A stretch of DNA of 64,000 nt from Streptomyces paludis (GCF_003344965.1 NZ_CP031194.1:2480001-2544000); one strand, 5' to 3'. Shown: positions 26,015-35,426, counted from the first letter of the stretch. Numbers and translations are program-made. Notes: generated by a model from the sequence alone, not told the origin.

Positions 26015-26904
26015 GACAACGCCCTCCCCAGTGCCCGTCGGGCCAGCGCGGCGACCGTACGCCGCAGATGAAGTATGGCGGCCGACGGCGGGGGTGCCTC
26101 TCCCCCGCCCGGCGGCGGCTGGTCCGGGATGCACGCGGCGGCGACGTACTCGCCGAAGGCGGCGAGCGCCTCCTGCGCGAGCCCGCGCGCGCCGTCCCAG
26201 TCGATGAGCGAGGCGATCCAGCGCTCGGCCTCCAGCGGACGCAGCGGCATCGGCGCGATCGCCCCGACCGCGCAGCGCACACCGCGCCGCGCCGGATCGA
26301 GGACGACGGCGACGGACGCGGTGGCCCGGCCGGGGCCGGTGCGGCCGGTCGCCTTGAGGAAGACCTGCGGGGCGTGCAGCAGCGGTACGCGTACGAAGCC
26401 GATGAGTTCGGCGGGCGCGAGCATCTCGCGGCCGGCCAGCAGATGCGACACGGGGATCTCGCGGCGCGCGCCGTCCGGGCCCGCGACCACCAGATCGGCT
26501 TCGAGCGCGGCGAGTACGGGCAGGGCGTCACCCGTCGGGGCGGCGCTGGCGATATTGCCGCCGAGCGTGCCCGCGTTACGGATCTGGGGCGGCCCGGCCG
26601 CGCGCGCGGACGCGGCGAGCGCGGGGATGAGCGCCGCGAAGTCCGGCCTGCCCATGCGCGCGTGGGTGAGGCCGGCGCCGAGGAGCGCGTGACCGTCCTG
26701 ATAGTGCCAGCCGCGCAACTCGCTGATCCGGCCGAGGCCGACGAGTCCCGCGGGCCGCAGCTGGCCTTTGTTGACCGCCGCCATCAGATCGGTTCCCCCC
26801 GCGACGGGCACGGCGGCGGGCATCGCGGTGAGCGCCCCCACGGCCTCGTCGAGAGAGGTCGGCAACGTCACGAACTGCGCCGTTTGCGGTGCGTGCGTGG
26901 TCAA
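26011..26904 (-). CDS. FAD-binding subunit of the molybdoenzyme
   Basis: A 297-residue medium subunit of the CO-dehydrogenase/xanthine-dehydrogenase type. The TTG at 26904 is chosen as the start: AAAGGGG lies just upstream, and the protein then begins TTHAPQTAQFVTLP. FAD-binding motifs are AGGTDLMAAV and IRNAGTLGGNIA. It is the first gene of the operon FAD-[2Fe-2S]-Mo, all joined by GTGA overlaps. It should pass electrons to NAD+ or another acceptor. Confidence 0.9.
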   Translation of the reverse strand: MTTHAPQTAQFVTLPTSLDEAVGALTAMPAAVPVAGGTDLMAAVNKGQLRPAGLVGLGRISELRGWHYQDGHALLGAGLTHARMGRPDFAALIPALAASARAAGPPQIRNAGTLGGNIASAAPTGDALPVLAALEADLVVAGPDGARREIPVSHLLAGREMLAPAELIGFVRVPLLHAPQVFLKATGRTGPGRATASVAVVLDPARRGVRCAVGAIAPMPLRPLEAERWIASLIDWDGARGLAQEALAAFGEYVAAACIPDQPPPGGGEAPPPSAAILHLRRTVAALARRALGRALS

Positions 26905-27457
26905 CCCAGCTGCCCCTTTCCGGTGTCCCGGTGTCCCGCCTGTGTTGCCGTACCGTACGTGCTCACAGCCCGGACGTGGCAACTCTGGCACATCTTCCGG
27001 GCCCGTCGTCGCGAGGGTCCACGAAGGGTGCATCCGTCCCCGACCAGGGGGAAGGTCCGGTTTCACACCTCTTCGCCGTCAGATGCGAAATGCCACTCTT
27101 CGGCGGTCGTTGTACGACTTATCCGTACGGACCGGGTGAGCGGACGGACCGTCGGACCGCCCTCGGCGGCTCTCCGGCGGACCGGTTCACGCCCGGTTCA
27201 CAGCGGGTTCACACGATCGGGGACGACGCGCCGGGGCAACACGCCGTCGCGCGGCCGATATTCGCCACAGCGGATTCCCGCCGCGCCGCGCGCCCGTCGC
27301 GCGCCCGTCGCACGATCGCCGCACGATCGCCGCGCGCTTCGCGTACGTACGGGAGCACGCGTGAGCGCGTACGGGAACGTGGACGAGAACGTGAACGGCC
27401 CCCGGAGCGCGCCGCACACGCGCGCCCCGGGGGCCGTCCGACGTCGAAGGCCGGTGG
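26905..27457. promoter_or_regulatory. Promoter region of the molybdoenzyme operon with 11-bp repeats
   Basis: A 553-bp gap upstream of the FAD-subunit gene. GGTTCAC occurs at 27184, 27195 and 27206, exactly 11 bp apart, as in Streptomyces PhoP boxes (direct repeats of GTTCACC at 11-bp spacing). Further right, about 27292-27336, are paired 11-mers (CGCCCGTCGCG/CGCCCGTCGCA, then CGATCGCCGCA/CGATCGCCGCG). No gene was found in the gap. Confidence 0.5.
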
Positions 27458-27757
27458 CTACTTCTTGCCGCCGTCCTTGCCGCCCTTGCCCTTGTCCTTG
27501 TCCCCGCCGGGGCCCATGGACTCGTAGATCTCCTTGCACATGGGACAGACCGGATACTTCTTGGGGTCGCGCCCCGGTACCCAGACCTTCCCGCACAACG
27601 CGACCACGGGAGTGCCCTCCAGGGCGCTCGCCATGATCTTGTCCTTCTGGACGTAGTGGGCGAAGCGCTCGTGGTCGCCGTCGCCACGCGACACCTGCGG
27701 TGTCGGCTCCACGAGGGTGCCCGTGCCTGCCCCGCGATCGGGCTCAAGAGTGCTCAT
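27458..27757 (-). CDS. DUF3039 protein
   Basis: A 99-residue actinobacterial protein (GDGDHERFAHYVQKDKI, then VVALCGKVW, KYPVCPMCKEIYE). The ATG at 27757 starts MSTLEPDRG; the upstream frame to 27811 is not used. The three cysteines (CGK, CPMC) plus a His suggest a zinc site. The C-terminus is a Lys/Gly/Asp tail. It is strongly conserved in Streptomyces, but its function is not known. Confidence 0.88.
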   Translation of the reverse strand: MSTLEPDRGAGTGTLVEPTPQVSRGDGDHERFAHYVQKDKIMASALEGTPVVALCGKVWVPGRDPKKYPVCPMCKEIYESMGPGGDKDKGKGGKDGGKK

Positions 27758-27979
27758 GGGAGCCAAGGGTACCCACGCCCGCCCCGTCGTGGCGGCCCCG
27801 GGTCCGTGCACTCCGGAGCCGCGCGCTCACGCATCGCGCCGACACGCCGGGAGCGGGGGCGGGGCAGGACGGCGCAATCAGGCCAATCCCCCCTTCCGGA
27901 TCCCCGTCATCGCCCGCGCCAGGCCCGCGTCATCGCCCTTCAGGGACCCGCGCCATCGCCCTCCGCGCGGTCCGGCGGC

Positions 27980-28549
27980 TCAGTTGAGCGAGGGATCGTC
28001 CGGGTAGGTGGCGACCATCGCCAGCTCGCTGCGCTGTCTGCGCAGCACGGCCCGCCACAGCCCCTCGGGCCGGGGCGAGGAGATGTCGCCGGGCTCCGAG
28101 TCGACCACGTACCAGGCGCCGTCGCGCAGTTCGTTCTCCAGCTGGCCGGGGCCCCAGCCCGCGTATCCGGCGAAGATACGGAGCGAGCCGAGCGCCCGTG
28201 CCAGCAGCTCGGGCGGCGCGTCGAGGTCGACCAGGCCGATCGCCCCGTACACCCGGCGCCAGCCCAACGGCCCCTCGCCGCCGGGGATGACGGCGAGGCC
28301 GAGCGCCGAGTCGAGGGCGACGGGGCCGCCCTGGAAGACCACCCCGGGCTCCCCCGCCAGCTCTCCCCAGGGCTCCAGGATGTCCCCGACGTCCACCGGG
28401 GTGGGCCGGTTGAGGACCACGCCGAGGGAACCCTTCCCGTCGTGGTCGAGCAGGAGGACCACCGCGCGGTCGAAGTTCGGGTCCGACAGGGCGGGTGTCG
28501 CGACAAGCAGCCGCCCTGTGAGCGAGGACACCTCGGTCATGCGAGCCAT
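27980..28549 (-). CDS. UPF0301 (YqgE/AlgH) family protein
   Basis: A 189-residue UPF0301 protein. Family signs are LTGRLLVATPALSDPNFDRAVV, GVVLNRPT, FQGGPVA and GYAGWGPGQLENE. An ATG three codons downstream (28540) is an equally good start. The biochemical role of the family is not established; in Pseudomonas AlgH affects alginate regulation. The gene lies upstream of and divergent from murA, with a 286-bp gap between them that must hold the promoters of both. Confidence 0.9.
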   Translation of the reverse strand: MARMTEVSSLTGRLLVATPALSDPNFDRAVVLLLDHDGKGSLGVVLNRPTPVDVGDILEPWGELAGEPGVVFQGGPVALDSALGLAVIPGGEGPLGWRRVYGAIGLVDLDAPPELLARALGSLRIFAGYAGWGPGQLENELRDGAWYVVDSEPGDISSPRPEGLWRAVLRRQRSELAMVATYPDDPSLN

Positions 28550-28835
28550 GATCCCGCATCTTCGCCGCGCGCGGGGCGCGCCCGGCGACGTGGGCCGGAT
28601 CTCGGCCTGTTGGAGCGCGGCGGAACGGGCGGCGGACGCGCGGCGGACAGCGGGCGGACAGCGGGCGAACCCCGCGCGGTGACCCTGCGCGAGGGGCCCT
28701 CCACCGTACGTGCCGACCCTCCGCTCTTACATGTCCATCACGTGTCCTGCCCGTCCCGGCCCTTACAGGACAGGGGCCTTCGCCCCTTACCCTTTTCCTT
28801 GACCGCCTGCCCGCCCACTCCGGAACGCGAGATTC

Positions 28836-30176
28836 ATGACCGCCACAGACGATGTAATGCTTGTCCACGGTGGAACCCCGCTGGAGGGCGAGATCCGCGT
28901 CCGAGGCGCGAAGAACCTGGTGCCGAAGGCCATGGTCGCGGCGCTGCTCGGCAGCGGTCCGAGCCGGCTGCGCAATGTGCCCGACATCCGTGATGTCCGG
29001 GTCGTGCGGGGGCTGCTCCAGCTGCACGGGGTGACGGTGCGCCCCGGTGACGAGCCGGGTGAGCTGATCCTCGACCCGACGCATGTCGAGAGCGCGAACG
29101 TCGCGGACATCGACGCGCACGCGGGCTCGTCGCGTATCCCGATCCTGTTCTGCGGACCGCTGCTGCACCGGCTCGGCCACGCGTTCATCCCGGGTCTGGG
29201 CGGCTGCGACATCGGCGGCAGGCCGATCGACTTCCACTTCGACGTGCTGCGGCAGTTCGGCGCGACGATCGAGAAGCGGGCGGACGGCCAGTACCTGGAG
29301 GCGCCGCAGCGGCTGCGCGGCACCAAGATCCGGCTGCCGTACCCGTCGGTCGGCTCGACGGAGCAGGTGCTGCTGACGGCCGTGCTGGCCGAGGGCGTCA
29401 CCGAGCTGTCGAACGCCGCGGTGGAGCCGGAGATCGAGGATCTGATCTGCGTGCTCCAGAAGATGGGCGCGATGATCTCGATGGACACCGACCGGACGAT
29501 CCGGATCACCGGCGTCGACCGGCTCGACGGCTATACGCACCGGGCGCTGCCGGACCGTCTGGAGGCCGCGTCCTGGGCCTCGGCGGCGCTGGCCACCGAG
29601 GGCAACATCTATGTGCGGGGCGCGCAGCAGCGCTCGATGATGACGTTCCTCAACACGTACCGCAAGGTCGGCGGGGCCTTCGAGATCGACGACGAGGGCA
29701 TCCGCTTCTGGCATCCGGGCGGCTCGCTCAACGCGATCGCGCTGGAGACGGACGTACACCCGGGCTTCCAGACGGACTGGCAGCAGCCGCTGGTGGTGGC
29801 GCTGACGCAGGCGTCGGGGCTCTCCATCGTGCACGAGACGGTGTACGAGTCGCGGCTCGGCTTCACCTCCGCGCTCAACCAGATGGGCGCGCACATCCAG
29901 CTGTACCGGGAGTGTCTGGGCGGTTCCGACTGCCGTTTCGGGCAGCGCAACTTCCTGCACTCGGCGGTCGTGTCGGGGCCGACCCGGCTCCAGGGCGCGG
30001 ATCTGGTCATTCCGGATCTGCGCGGCGGTTTCTCGTATCTGATCGCGGCGCTGGCGGCGCAGGGCACCTCGCGGGTGCACGGCATCGACCTGATCAACCG
30101 CGGTTACGAGAACTTCCTCGACAAGCTGGTGGAGCTGGGCGCGAAGGTGGAACTGCCGGGCCGCACACTCGCCTGA
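28836..30176 (+). CDS. murA: UDP-N-acetylglucosamine 1-carboxyvinyltransferase
   Basis: A 446-residue MurA that transfers enolpyruvate from PEP to UDP-GlcNAc, the first committed step of peptidoglycan synthesis. The substrate-binding Lys-Asn pair is in RGAKNLVP (K26, N27). The fosfomycin-target cysteine is present at Cys124 in LGGCDIGGRP. Later family motifs include SVGSTEQVLL, DRLEAASW and DLRGGFSYLIAALAA. It is cytoplasmic. Single gene, convergent with hupA, with two terminator hairpins between. Confidence 0.95.
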   Translation: MTATDDVMLVHGGTPLEGEIRVRGAKNLVPKAMVAALLGSGPSRLRNVPDIRDVRVVRGLLQLHGVTVRPGDEPGELILDPTHVESANVADIDAHAGSSRIPILFCGPLLHRLGHAFIPGLGGCDIGGRPIDFHFDVLRQFGATIEKRADGQYLEAPQRLRGTKIRLPYPSVGSTEQVLLTAVLAEGVTELSNAAVEPEIEDLICVLQKMGAMISMDTDRTIRITGVDRLDGYTHRALPDRLEAASWASAALATEGNIYVRGAQQRSMMTFLNTYRKVGGAFEIDDEGIRFWHPGGSLNAIALETDVHPGFQTDWQQPLVVALTQASGLSIVHETVYESRLGFTSALNQMGAHIQLYRECLGGSDCRFGQRNFLHSAVVSGPTRLQGADLVIPDLRGGFSYLIAALAAQGTSRVHGIDLINRGYENFLDKLVELGAKVELPGRTLA

Positions 30177-30214
30177 CCGTACAGAGGACCGTAGATCCGA
30201 CCGTACGAAGCCGG

Positions 30215-30266
30215 GAGGACCGTACGGAGCCGCTGACCAGGGGCTCCGCGGCTCTGTACGGTCCTC
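30215..30266 (+). terminator. Terminator of murA
   Basis: GAGGACCGTACGGAGCCGC (30215 onward) pairs with GCGGCTCTGTACGGTCCTC (ending 30266), one mismatch, with a 14-nt loop. The motif GAGGACCGTA also occurs singly just upstream at about 30184. Confidence 0.7.
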
Positions 30267-30282
30267 TGACGGCCTCGCACAG

Positions 30283-30317
30283 CAGGGGCGGCCATCCGGA
30301 TCGGATGGCCGCCCCTG
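30283..30317. terminator. Perfect hairpin between murA and hupA
   Basis: CAGGGGCGGCCATCC (30283-30297) pairs exactly with GGATGGCCGCCCCTG (30303-30317) with a 5-nt loop. It could end both convergent transcripts; hupA ends 55 bp to the right. Confidence 0.75.
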
Positions 30318-30371
30318 TGCGTCGTACTGGTGTCCTGTACAGGAGGTACAGGCACTGTTCGCCTATGGGTG

Positions 30372-30653
30372 TTACTTGCCCTTGGCGGCTTCCTTGAGCT
30401 TGGAGCCCGCGGAGACCTTCACGCTGTAGCCGGCCGGGATCTGGATGGGGTCGCCGGTCTGCGGGTTACGAGCGGTGCGAGCGGCACGGTGGGTGCGCTC
30501 GAAGGTCAGGAAGCCGGGGATGGTGACCTTCTCGTCGCCCTTGGCGACGATCTCGCCGACCGTCTCGGCGAGAGCGGCCAGCACAGCGTCGGCGTCCTTG
30601 CGGGTCACCTCGGCGCGGTCGGCCAGGGCGGCCACCAGCTCACTGCGGTTCAT
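30372..30653 (-). CDS. hupA: HU-family nucleoid protein, short vegetative form
   Basis: A 93-residue HU protein that bends and compacts DNA as a dimer. The ATG at 30653 is preceded by GGGAG; the upstream extension is not used. It starts MNRSELVAALADRAEV and has the flipped-arm region with GFLTFERTHRAARTARNPQTG, the HU signature. It lacks the Lys/Ala-rich tail of Streptomyces HupS, so it is the HupA type. Neighbour murA is convergent. Confidence 0.95.
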   Translation of the reverse strand: MNRSELVAALADRAEVTRKDADAVLAALAETVGEIVAKGDEKVTIPGFLTFERTHRAARTARNPQTGDPIQIPAGYSVKVSAGSKLKEAAKGK

Positions 30654-31061
30654 GTTGTTACTCCCGTGTTCTTCTTGCCTGTGAGGCGTGAGATCGAAGC
30701 CGATGCTGCCAGGGCCCTCGGACAGTCCCCGGACCCGGGTCTGCTGACAGACCCTCGCGCCCGAATACGCATCCTGCCCCCACCAGCGGCGGGAAAGCCA
30801 ATCCGGCACCCTCCGGAGTCACACGAAAAGCGCCACTGCCTCGTCGTCGTGACGTTCCGTCGACTCTGTGGAGACTCCTTGGAGCCTTGGGGCCCTTGAA
30901 CCCGCCGGAGGCCCTGAAAACCTCCCTGGAGCGGCGGGGCTCATGGTCCGCCACCCTAGATGGGCCCGTGGGGCCCGGCGAATCGCGACGCGCCGGGCAC
31001 CGGACGGACGTGAGATGTACCACCGGCGTACGGTGCGGTACGGGAGCCGGACGACGGCTTC
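30654..31061. promoter_or_regulatory. hupA upstream region
   Basis: A 408-bp gap between the malic enzyme stop and hupA, both leftward. It must contain the hupA promoter. A possible loop CAGACC/GGTCTG lies near 30740-30757. No gene was seen, and no promoter hexamers could be chosen with confidence. Confidence 0.35.
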
Positions 31062-32474
31062 TCAGCCCTCGCCGTTCGCCTTCGCGGCCTCGCGCACCGC
31101 TCCCGCGACCGCGCCCGCGACCCGGTCGTTGAAGACCGACGGGACGATGTAGTTGGCGTTCAGCTCGTCCTCGCCGACGACGTTCGCGAGGGCGGCGGCG
31201 GCGGCCAGCATCATGTCCGTGTTGACCGTGCGGGACTGGGCGTCCAGCAGGCCGCGGAACACACCGGGGAAGACCAGCACGTTGTTGATCTGGTTGGGGA
31301 AGTCGGAGCGGCCGGTGGCCACCACGGCGGCCGTCTCGCGCGCGATCGCCGGGTCGACCTCAGGGTCCGGGTTGGCCAGCGCGAAGACGATCGCGCCGTC
31401 GGCCATGGCGGCCACGTCGGCACCGTCCAGCACGTTCGGGGCGGAGACCCCGATGAACACGTCCGCGTCGACCACGGCCTCCTTGAGGGTGCCGGTGACG
31501 CCCTCCGGGTTCGTGTTGTCGGCGATCCAGCGCAGCGGCGACTCGGGGGCCGCGTCGACGAGGTCGGCGCGGTCCGCGTGCACGACACCGTGGATGTCGG
31601 CGACGACGGCGTGCTTGACACCGGCCGCGAGCAGCAGCTTGAGGATGGCCGTACCGGCCGCGCCGGCGCCGGACATGACGACCCGTACGTCGCCGATGCC
31701 CTTGCCGACCACGCGCAGCGCGTTCGTCAGGGCGGCGAGGACGACGATGGCGGTGCCGTGCTGGTCGTCGTGGAAGACGGGGATGTCGAGGGCCTCGCGC
31801 AGCCGTGCCTCGATCTCGAAGCAGCGGGGCGCGGAGATGTCCTCCAGGTTGATGCCGGCGAAGCCGGGCGCGATGGCCTTGACGATCGCGACGATCTCGT
31901 CGGAGTCCTGGGTGTCCAGGCAGATCGGCCAGGCGTCGATGCCGGCGAAGCGCTTGAAGAGGGCGGCCTTGCCCTCCATGACGGGCAGCGCGGCCATCGG
32001 GCCGATGTTGCCGAGGCCCAGCACGGCGGAGCCGTCGGTGACGACGGCGACCGAGTTGCGCTTGATGGTCAGCCGGCGGGCGTCCTCGGGGTTCTCCGCG
32101 ATCGCCATGCAGACGCGCGCCACACCGGGCGTGTAGACCATGGAGAGGTCGTCACGGTTGCGGATGGGGTGCTTGGACTGCATCTCGATCTTGCCGCCGA
32201 GGTGCATCAGGAACGTACGGTCCGAGACCTTGCCGAGGGTGACCCCCTCGATGCCCCGGAGCTGTTCCACGATCTCTTCCGCGTGGCCGGTGGAGCTGGC
32301 GGCGATGGTGACATCGATCCGCAGCTTCTCGTGGCCGGAAGCGGTCACGTCCAGACCGGTCACCGAGCCGCCGGAGGATTCCACGGCCGTGGTCAGCTGC
32401 GAGACCGCGGTACCGCTCGCGGGCACCTCCAGCCTGACCGTCATCGAGTACGAGACGCTGGGCGCCGTTGCCAT
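31062..32474 (-). CDS. NAD(P)-dependent malic enzyme with N-terminal ACT domain
   Basis: A 470-residue oxidative decarboxylase converting malate to pyruvate and CO2. Residues 1-80 look like an ACT domain (YSMTVRLEVPASGTAVSQL, then IDVTIAASSTGHAEEIVEQL), likely for allosteric control. The malic enzyme core has VYTPGVARVC, DGSAVLGLGNIG, DDQHGTAIVVLAALTNAL and the cofactor loop SGAGAAGTAI. It feeds pyruvate and reducing power. It is preceded by the structured RNA and terminator at 32656-32805, so it probably has its own promoter between 32475 and 32655. Confidence 0.93.
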   Translation of the reverse strand: MATAPSVSYSMTVRLEVPASGTAVSQLTTAVESSGGSVTGLDVTASGHEKLRIDVTIAASSTGHAEEIVEQLRGIEGVTLGKVSDRTFLMHLGGKIEMQSKHPIRNRDDLSMVYTPGVARVCMAIAENPEDARRLTIKRNSVAVVTDGSAVLGLGNIGPMAALPVMEGKAALFKRFAGIDAWPICLDTQDSDEIVAIVKAIAPGFAGINLEDISAPRCFEIEARLREALDIPVFHDDQHGTAIVVLAALTNALRVVGKGIGDVRVVMSGAGAAGTAILKLLLAAGVKHAVVADIHGVVHADRADLVDAAPESPLRWIADNTNPEGVTGTLKEAVVDADVFIGVSAPNVLDGADVAAMADGAIVFALANPDPEVDPAIARETAAVVATGRSDFPNQINNVLVFPGVFRGLLDAQSRTVNTDMMLAAAAALANVVGEDELNANYIVPSVFNDRVAGAVAGAVREAAKANGEG

Positions 32475-32655
32475 GACCGTGTTCCTCTTCTTTCCTCAGC
32501 CTCATTGCCGCCCCGTCCGGCCCCTGGACCGGAGAGACCTTCAGATGGTCGCACCTACCGGCCGGTAACAGGTAAAGACCTTTATCTACGGAACCTGTCT
32601 TCCAGGATGCGAGACGGCAAGGGCGGGCGGCGAGGGCGGGCGCGCGACAGAAACA

Positions 32656-32689
32656 GGCCCCTGCCGGATCCGCTGATCCGGCAGGGGCC
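32656..32689 (-). terminator. Strong terminator hairpin upstream of the malic enzyme gene
   Basis: GGCCCCTGCCGGATC (32656-32670) pairs exactly with GATCCGGCAGGGGCC (32675-32689) with a 4-nt loop. On the minus strand it is followed by TGTTTCTGT. It would end transcripts from the helicase gene and the candidate RNA. Confidence 0.75.
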
Positions 32690-32693
32690 CGCC

Positions 32694-32805
32694 GAGAAAA
32701 AGGTGGCACCGGCCCGCCATGCTCGCCTCGCGGCAAGTGGTCGCTCGAAGCGACTAAGGTTGGGCCCGGGGGCTTGGATCGAACCGGTGCCACCCCCAGG
32801 CTAAC
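32694..32805 (-). ncRNA. Candidate structured small RNA
   Basis: On the minus strand, GGTGGCACCGG (32794-32784) pairs exactly with CCGGTGCCACC (32712-32702), and a run of five T follows at once (32701-32697), giving a closed RNA of about 100 nt with a terminator-like end. Inside is a hairpin GTCGCT-TCG-AGCGAC (about 32754-32740). It lies in the 435-bp gap between the helicase stop and the malic enzyme start, and no coding frame fits. It could be a free sRNA or the 3' end of the helicase mRNA. I do not recognise a riboswitch class. Confidence 0.55.
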
Positions 32806-32909
32806 AAACCACCCGCGACAAGTGATTCCCTCCCGCGCGAGTTGACCCGCGGTCAATCCGGCGGGTCAACCCGTACGTCAACGTAAAGTGGACGCCCCCC
32901 GGTGCGCGC

Positions 32910-35426
32910 CTACTCCCGCAGCAGGTCCGGCACCCCGTCCGCGTCCGGCTCGTCCCGGGCCGCCGAGACCACCGTGAGCTGCTGGGTCGCCCTGGTCAGC
33001 GCCACGTAGAGCACCCGCAGCCCGGCCGGGGACTCGTCCGCGATGTCCGCCGGGGAGACCACGACCGTCGCGTCGTACTCCAGCCCCTTGGCCTCCAGAC
33101 TGCCCAGCGCCACCACCCGGTCACCGAGCCCGGCCAGCCAGCGCGCCGCCTGCTCGCGCCGGTGCATGGCCACGACGACGCCCACGGTGCCGTCCACCCG
33201 CTCCAGCAGCCGCCGCGCCTCCTCCCGTACGGTCGCGGCCAGGTCGCCGTCGCCCACGGCGGCGAAGCGCGGCCGTACGCCGGTGGAGCGCACCGCCCGC
33301 GGGGACTCCATGCCGGGCATGGCCAGGTGGAGGACCTTCGCGGCCAGCTCGGCGATCTCCGCCGGGTTGCGGTAGTTCACCGTCAGGGTGAAGCGGCGGC
33401 GCGGGCGCGTGCCGAGTGCCTCGTCACGGGCCTCGGCCGCCTCGTCCGGATCGGACCAGGACGACTGCGCGGCGTCCCCGACGACCGTCCAGGTGGCCTG
33501 CCGGCCGCGGCGGCCCACCATGCGCCACTGCATGGGCGTCAGGTCCTGCGCCTCGTCGACGATGACATGCGCGTACTCCGTACGCTCCGCCGCCAGCCGC
33601 TCGGCCCGCTCGCGCTGGGTCTCCTCGCGGGTCGGCATCAGCTCCTCCAGCCCGGTGAGCTGGTCCAGCGGGTCCAGCTCACGCCGCTTGCGCGGGCGCG
33701 GCGGCGCGCCGAGGAGCATCTCCAGCTCGTCCAGGAGCGCCACGTCGTGCACGGAGAGCGCCCCCTTGCCGTCCGGCCCCAGCCGGGCGAGCGAGCGGGC
33801 CAGCCGGCGGCTCTCGCCCTGGTTGAGGACCCGGCGCGACCAGCGGCCCAGACGCCGTTCGTCGCCCATCGCGGCGAGCACCGCGCGCGGGGTCAGCTCG
33901 GGCCACCAGGCGTCGAGGAAGCCGGTGAAGTCGTCCTCGGAGGTGATGTCCTCGTCGAACGACGAGCGCAGCTCCGCCGCCAGTTCGGGATCGGTGTGGC
34001 GGCCGGCCGAACCGGACTTGGTCCACAGCGCGTCGAGCAGCAGCCGGCGGGCGCGCGGTCTGAGCAGGTTGACGGGCGCGGTGCCGCTGAGCACCGTCTG
34101 CCGGATGCGGTGCAGCTCGGGCTCCGCCAGCTCCAGGCGGCGGCCGAAGGCGACGACGCGGAGCCGGTCGGTCCGTACGGTACGGGCGGGCTCGTCGTCG
34201 TCGGGGCCGCCGAGACCGTCCGGGCCGTCCGGGCCATCCGGGTCCTCACCGAAGGCCAGCTGGGCGCCGTCCCGGAGCTGCCCCTGCCGCTGCCGCCCGC
34301 CCTGGCCCGCGGACCGGCCCCCCGAGCCTCCCGTGCCTCCCGAACCTCCCGAGGCCCCCTCCAGCGCGCCCCGGGCCGCGTGGCGCAGCACCCGGATCAT
34401 CCGCGCCGAGCCCTTGACGCGGGCCACGGCCGGTTCGTCGTACGCGGTGGCCTCCGCGCCGTCCACCAGGGATCCGACCGCGCGGATGGCGACCTGCCCC
34501 TCCTCGCCGAGCGAGGGCAGCACGCCCTCGGTGTACGCCACGAGCAGCGGCGTCGGCGAGACGATGAGGATGCCGCCCGCGTACCGCCGCCGGTCCTGGT
34601 AGAGCAGATACGCGGCGCGGTGCAGCGCGACGGCCGTCTTGCCGGTGCCGGGGCCGCCGGCGACCTCGGTGACGGACGCGGCGGGGGCCCGGATGACCAG
34701 GTCCTGTTCGGCCTGGATGGACGAGACGATGTCGCGCATGGTGTGGCTGCGGGCCTGGCCGAGCGCGGCCATCAGGGCGCCGTCGCCGATGACGGCGAGC
34801 GGGTCGCCGTCCAGGGTGGCGGTCAGCTCGGGGCGCATCAGGTCGTCCTCGACACCGAGGACCTTGCGGCCCTTGGAGCGGATGACCCGGCGCCGTACGA
34901 CCCGCCCCGGATCCACCGGGGTGGAGCGGTAGAACGGCGCGGCGGCGGGCGCGCGCCAGTCGATGACCAGCGGTGCGTAGTCGGAGTCCAGGACGCCGAT
35001 CCGGCCGATGTGGAGCGTCTCGGCGATCTCGGCCGTACGGTCGTCACGGATGGCGTCGTCGGCCGGCTCGACCGAGGTGAACGCGCCGTCCGGGCCCTTC
35101 TGCCCGTCCTTGCCGCGGAGCAGGTCGACCCGGCCGAAGAGGAAGTCCTCGAACTCGTTGTTGAGCCGGTTGAGGTGGATACCGGCCCGGAAGACCTGCG
35201 CGTCGCGCTCCGCAAGGGCTCCCGGGGTCCCGACCTGACCCCGTTTGGCGGCGTCGTTCATCAGGAACTCCGCCTCGTGGATCTTCTCCTCCAGCCGGCG
35301 GTACACCTGGTCCAGATGGTGCTGTTCGACGCCGATCTCGCGGTCGCGAACGGAGTCGTGCCCCGTGTCGCGTGCGGGATCGACGGCGGGTCCAGCTGAT
35401 TGAACAGCGGCATCCTGCGCGGCCAC
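32910..35426 (-). CDS. HelD-like superfamily-1 helicase
   Basis: An 838-residue UvrD/Rep-type ATPase that resembles HelD, the protein that removes stalled RNA polymerase from DNA. The GTG at 35426 is chosen over the ATG at 35441 because AAGGGGG sits 6 bp before it. The N-terminal coiled coil (about 20-80, HHLDQVYRRLEEKIHEAEF) and the following IGRIGVLDSDYAPLVIDWRAP are HelD-like. Walker A is GGPGTGKT, Walker B DEAQD, motif IV region LTVNYRNPAEI, motif VI VALTRATQQL. A Gly/Ser linker interrupts the first ATPase domain (about 355-400). It follows rsuA. Confidence 0.85.
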   Translation of the reverse strand: MAAQDAAVQSAGPAVDPARDTGHDSVRDREIGVEQHHLDQVYRRLEEKIHEAEFLMNDAAKRGQVGTPGALAERDAQVFRAGIHLNRLNNEFEDFLFGRVDLLRGKDGQKGPDGAFTSVEPADDAIRDDRTAEIAETLHIGRIGVLDSDYAPLVIDWRAPAAAPFYRSTPVDPGRVVRRRVIRSKGRKVLGVEDDLMRPELTATLDGDPLAVIGDGALMAALGQARSHTMRDIVSSIQAEQDLVIRAPAASVTEVAGGPGTGKTAVALHRAAYLLYQDRRRYAGGILIVSPTPLLVAYTEGVLPSLGEEGQVAIRAVGSLVDGAEATAYDEPAVARVKGSARMIRVLRHAARGALEGASGGSGGTGGSGGRSAGQGGRQRQGQLRDGAQLAFGEDPDGPDGPDGLGGPDDDEPARTVRTDRLRVVAFGRRLELAEPELHRIRQTVLSGTAPVNLLRPRARRLLLDALWTKSGSAGRHTDPELAAELRSSFDEDITSEDDFTGFLDAWWPELTPRAVLAAMGDERRLGRWSRRVLNQGESRRLARSLARLGPDGKGALSVHDVALLDELEMLLGAPPRPRKRRELDPLDQLTGLEELMPTREETQRERAERLAAERTEYAHVIVDEAQDLTPMQWRMVGRRGRQATWTVVGDAAQSSWSDPDEAAEARDEALGTRPRRRFTLTVNYRNPAEIAELAAKVLHLAMPGMESPRAVRSTGVRPRFAAVGDGDLAATVREEARRLLERVDGTVGVVVAMHRREQAARWLAGLGDRVVALGSLEAKGLEYDATVVVSPADIADESPAGLRVLYVALTRATQQLTVVSAARDEPDADGVPDLLRE

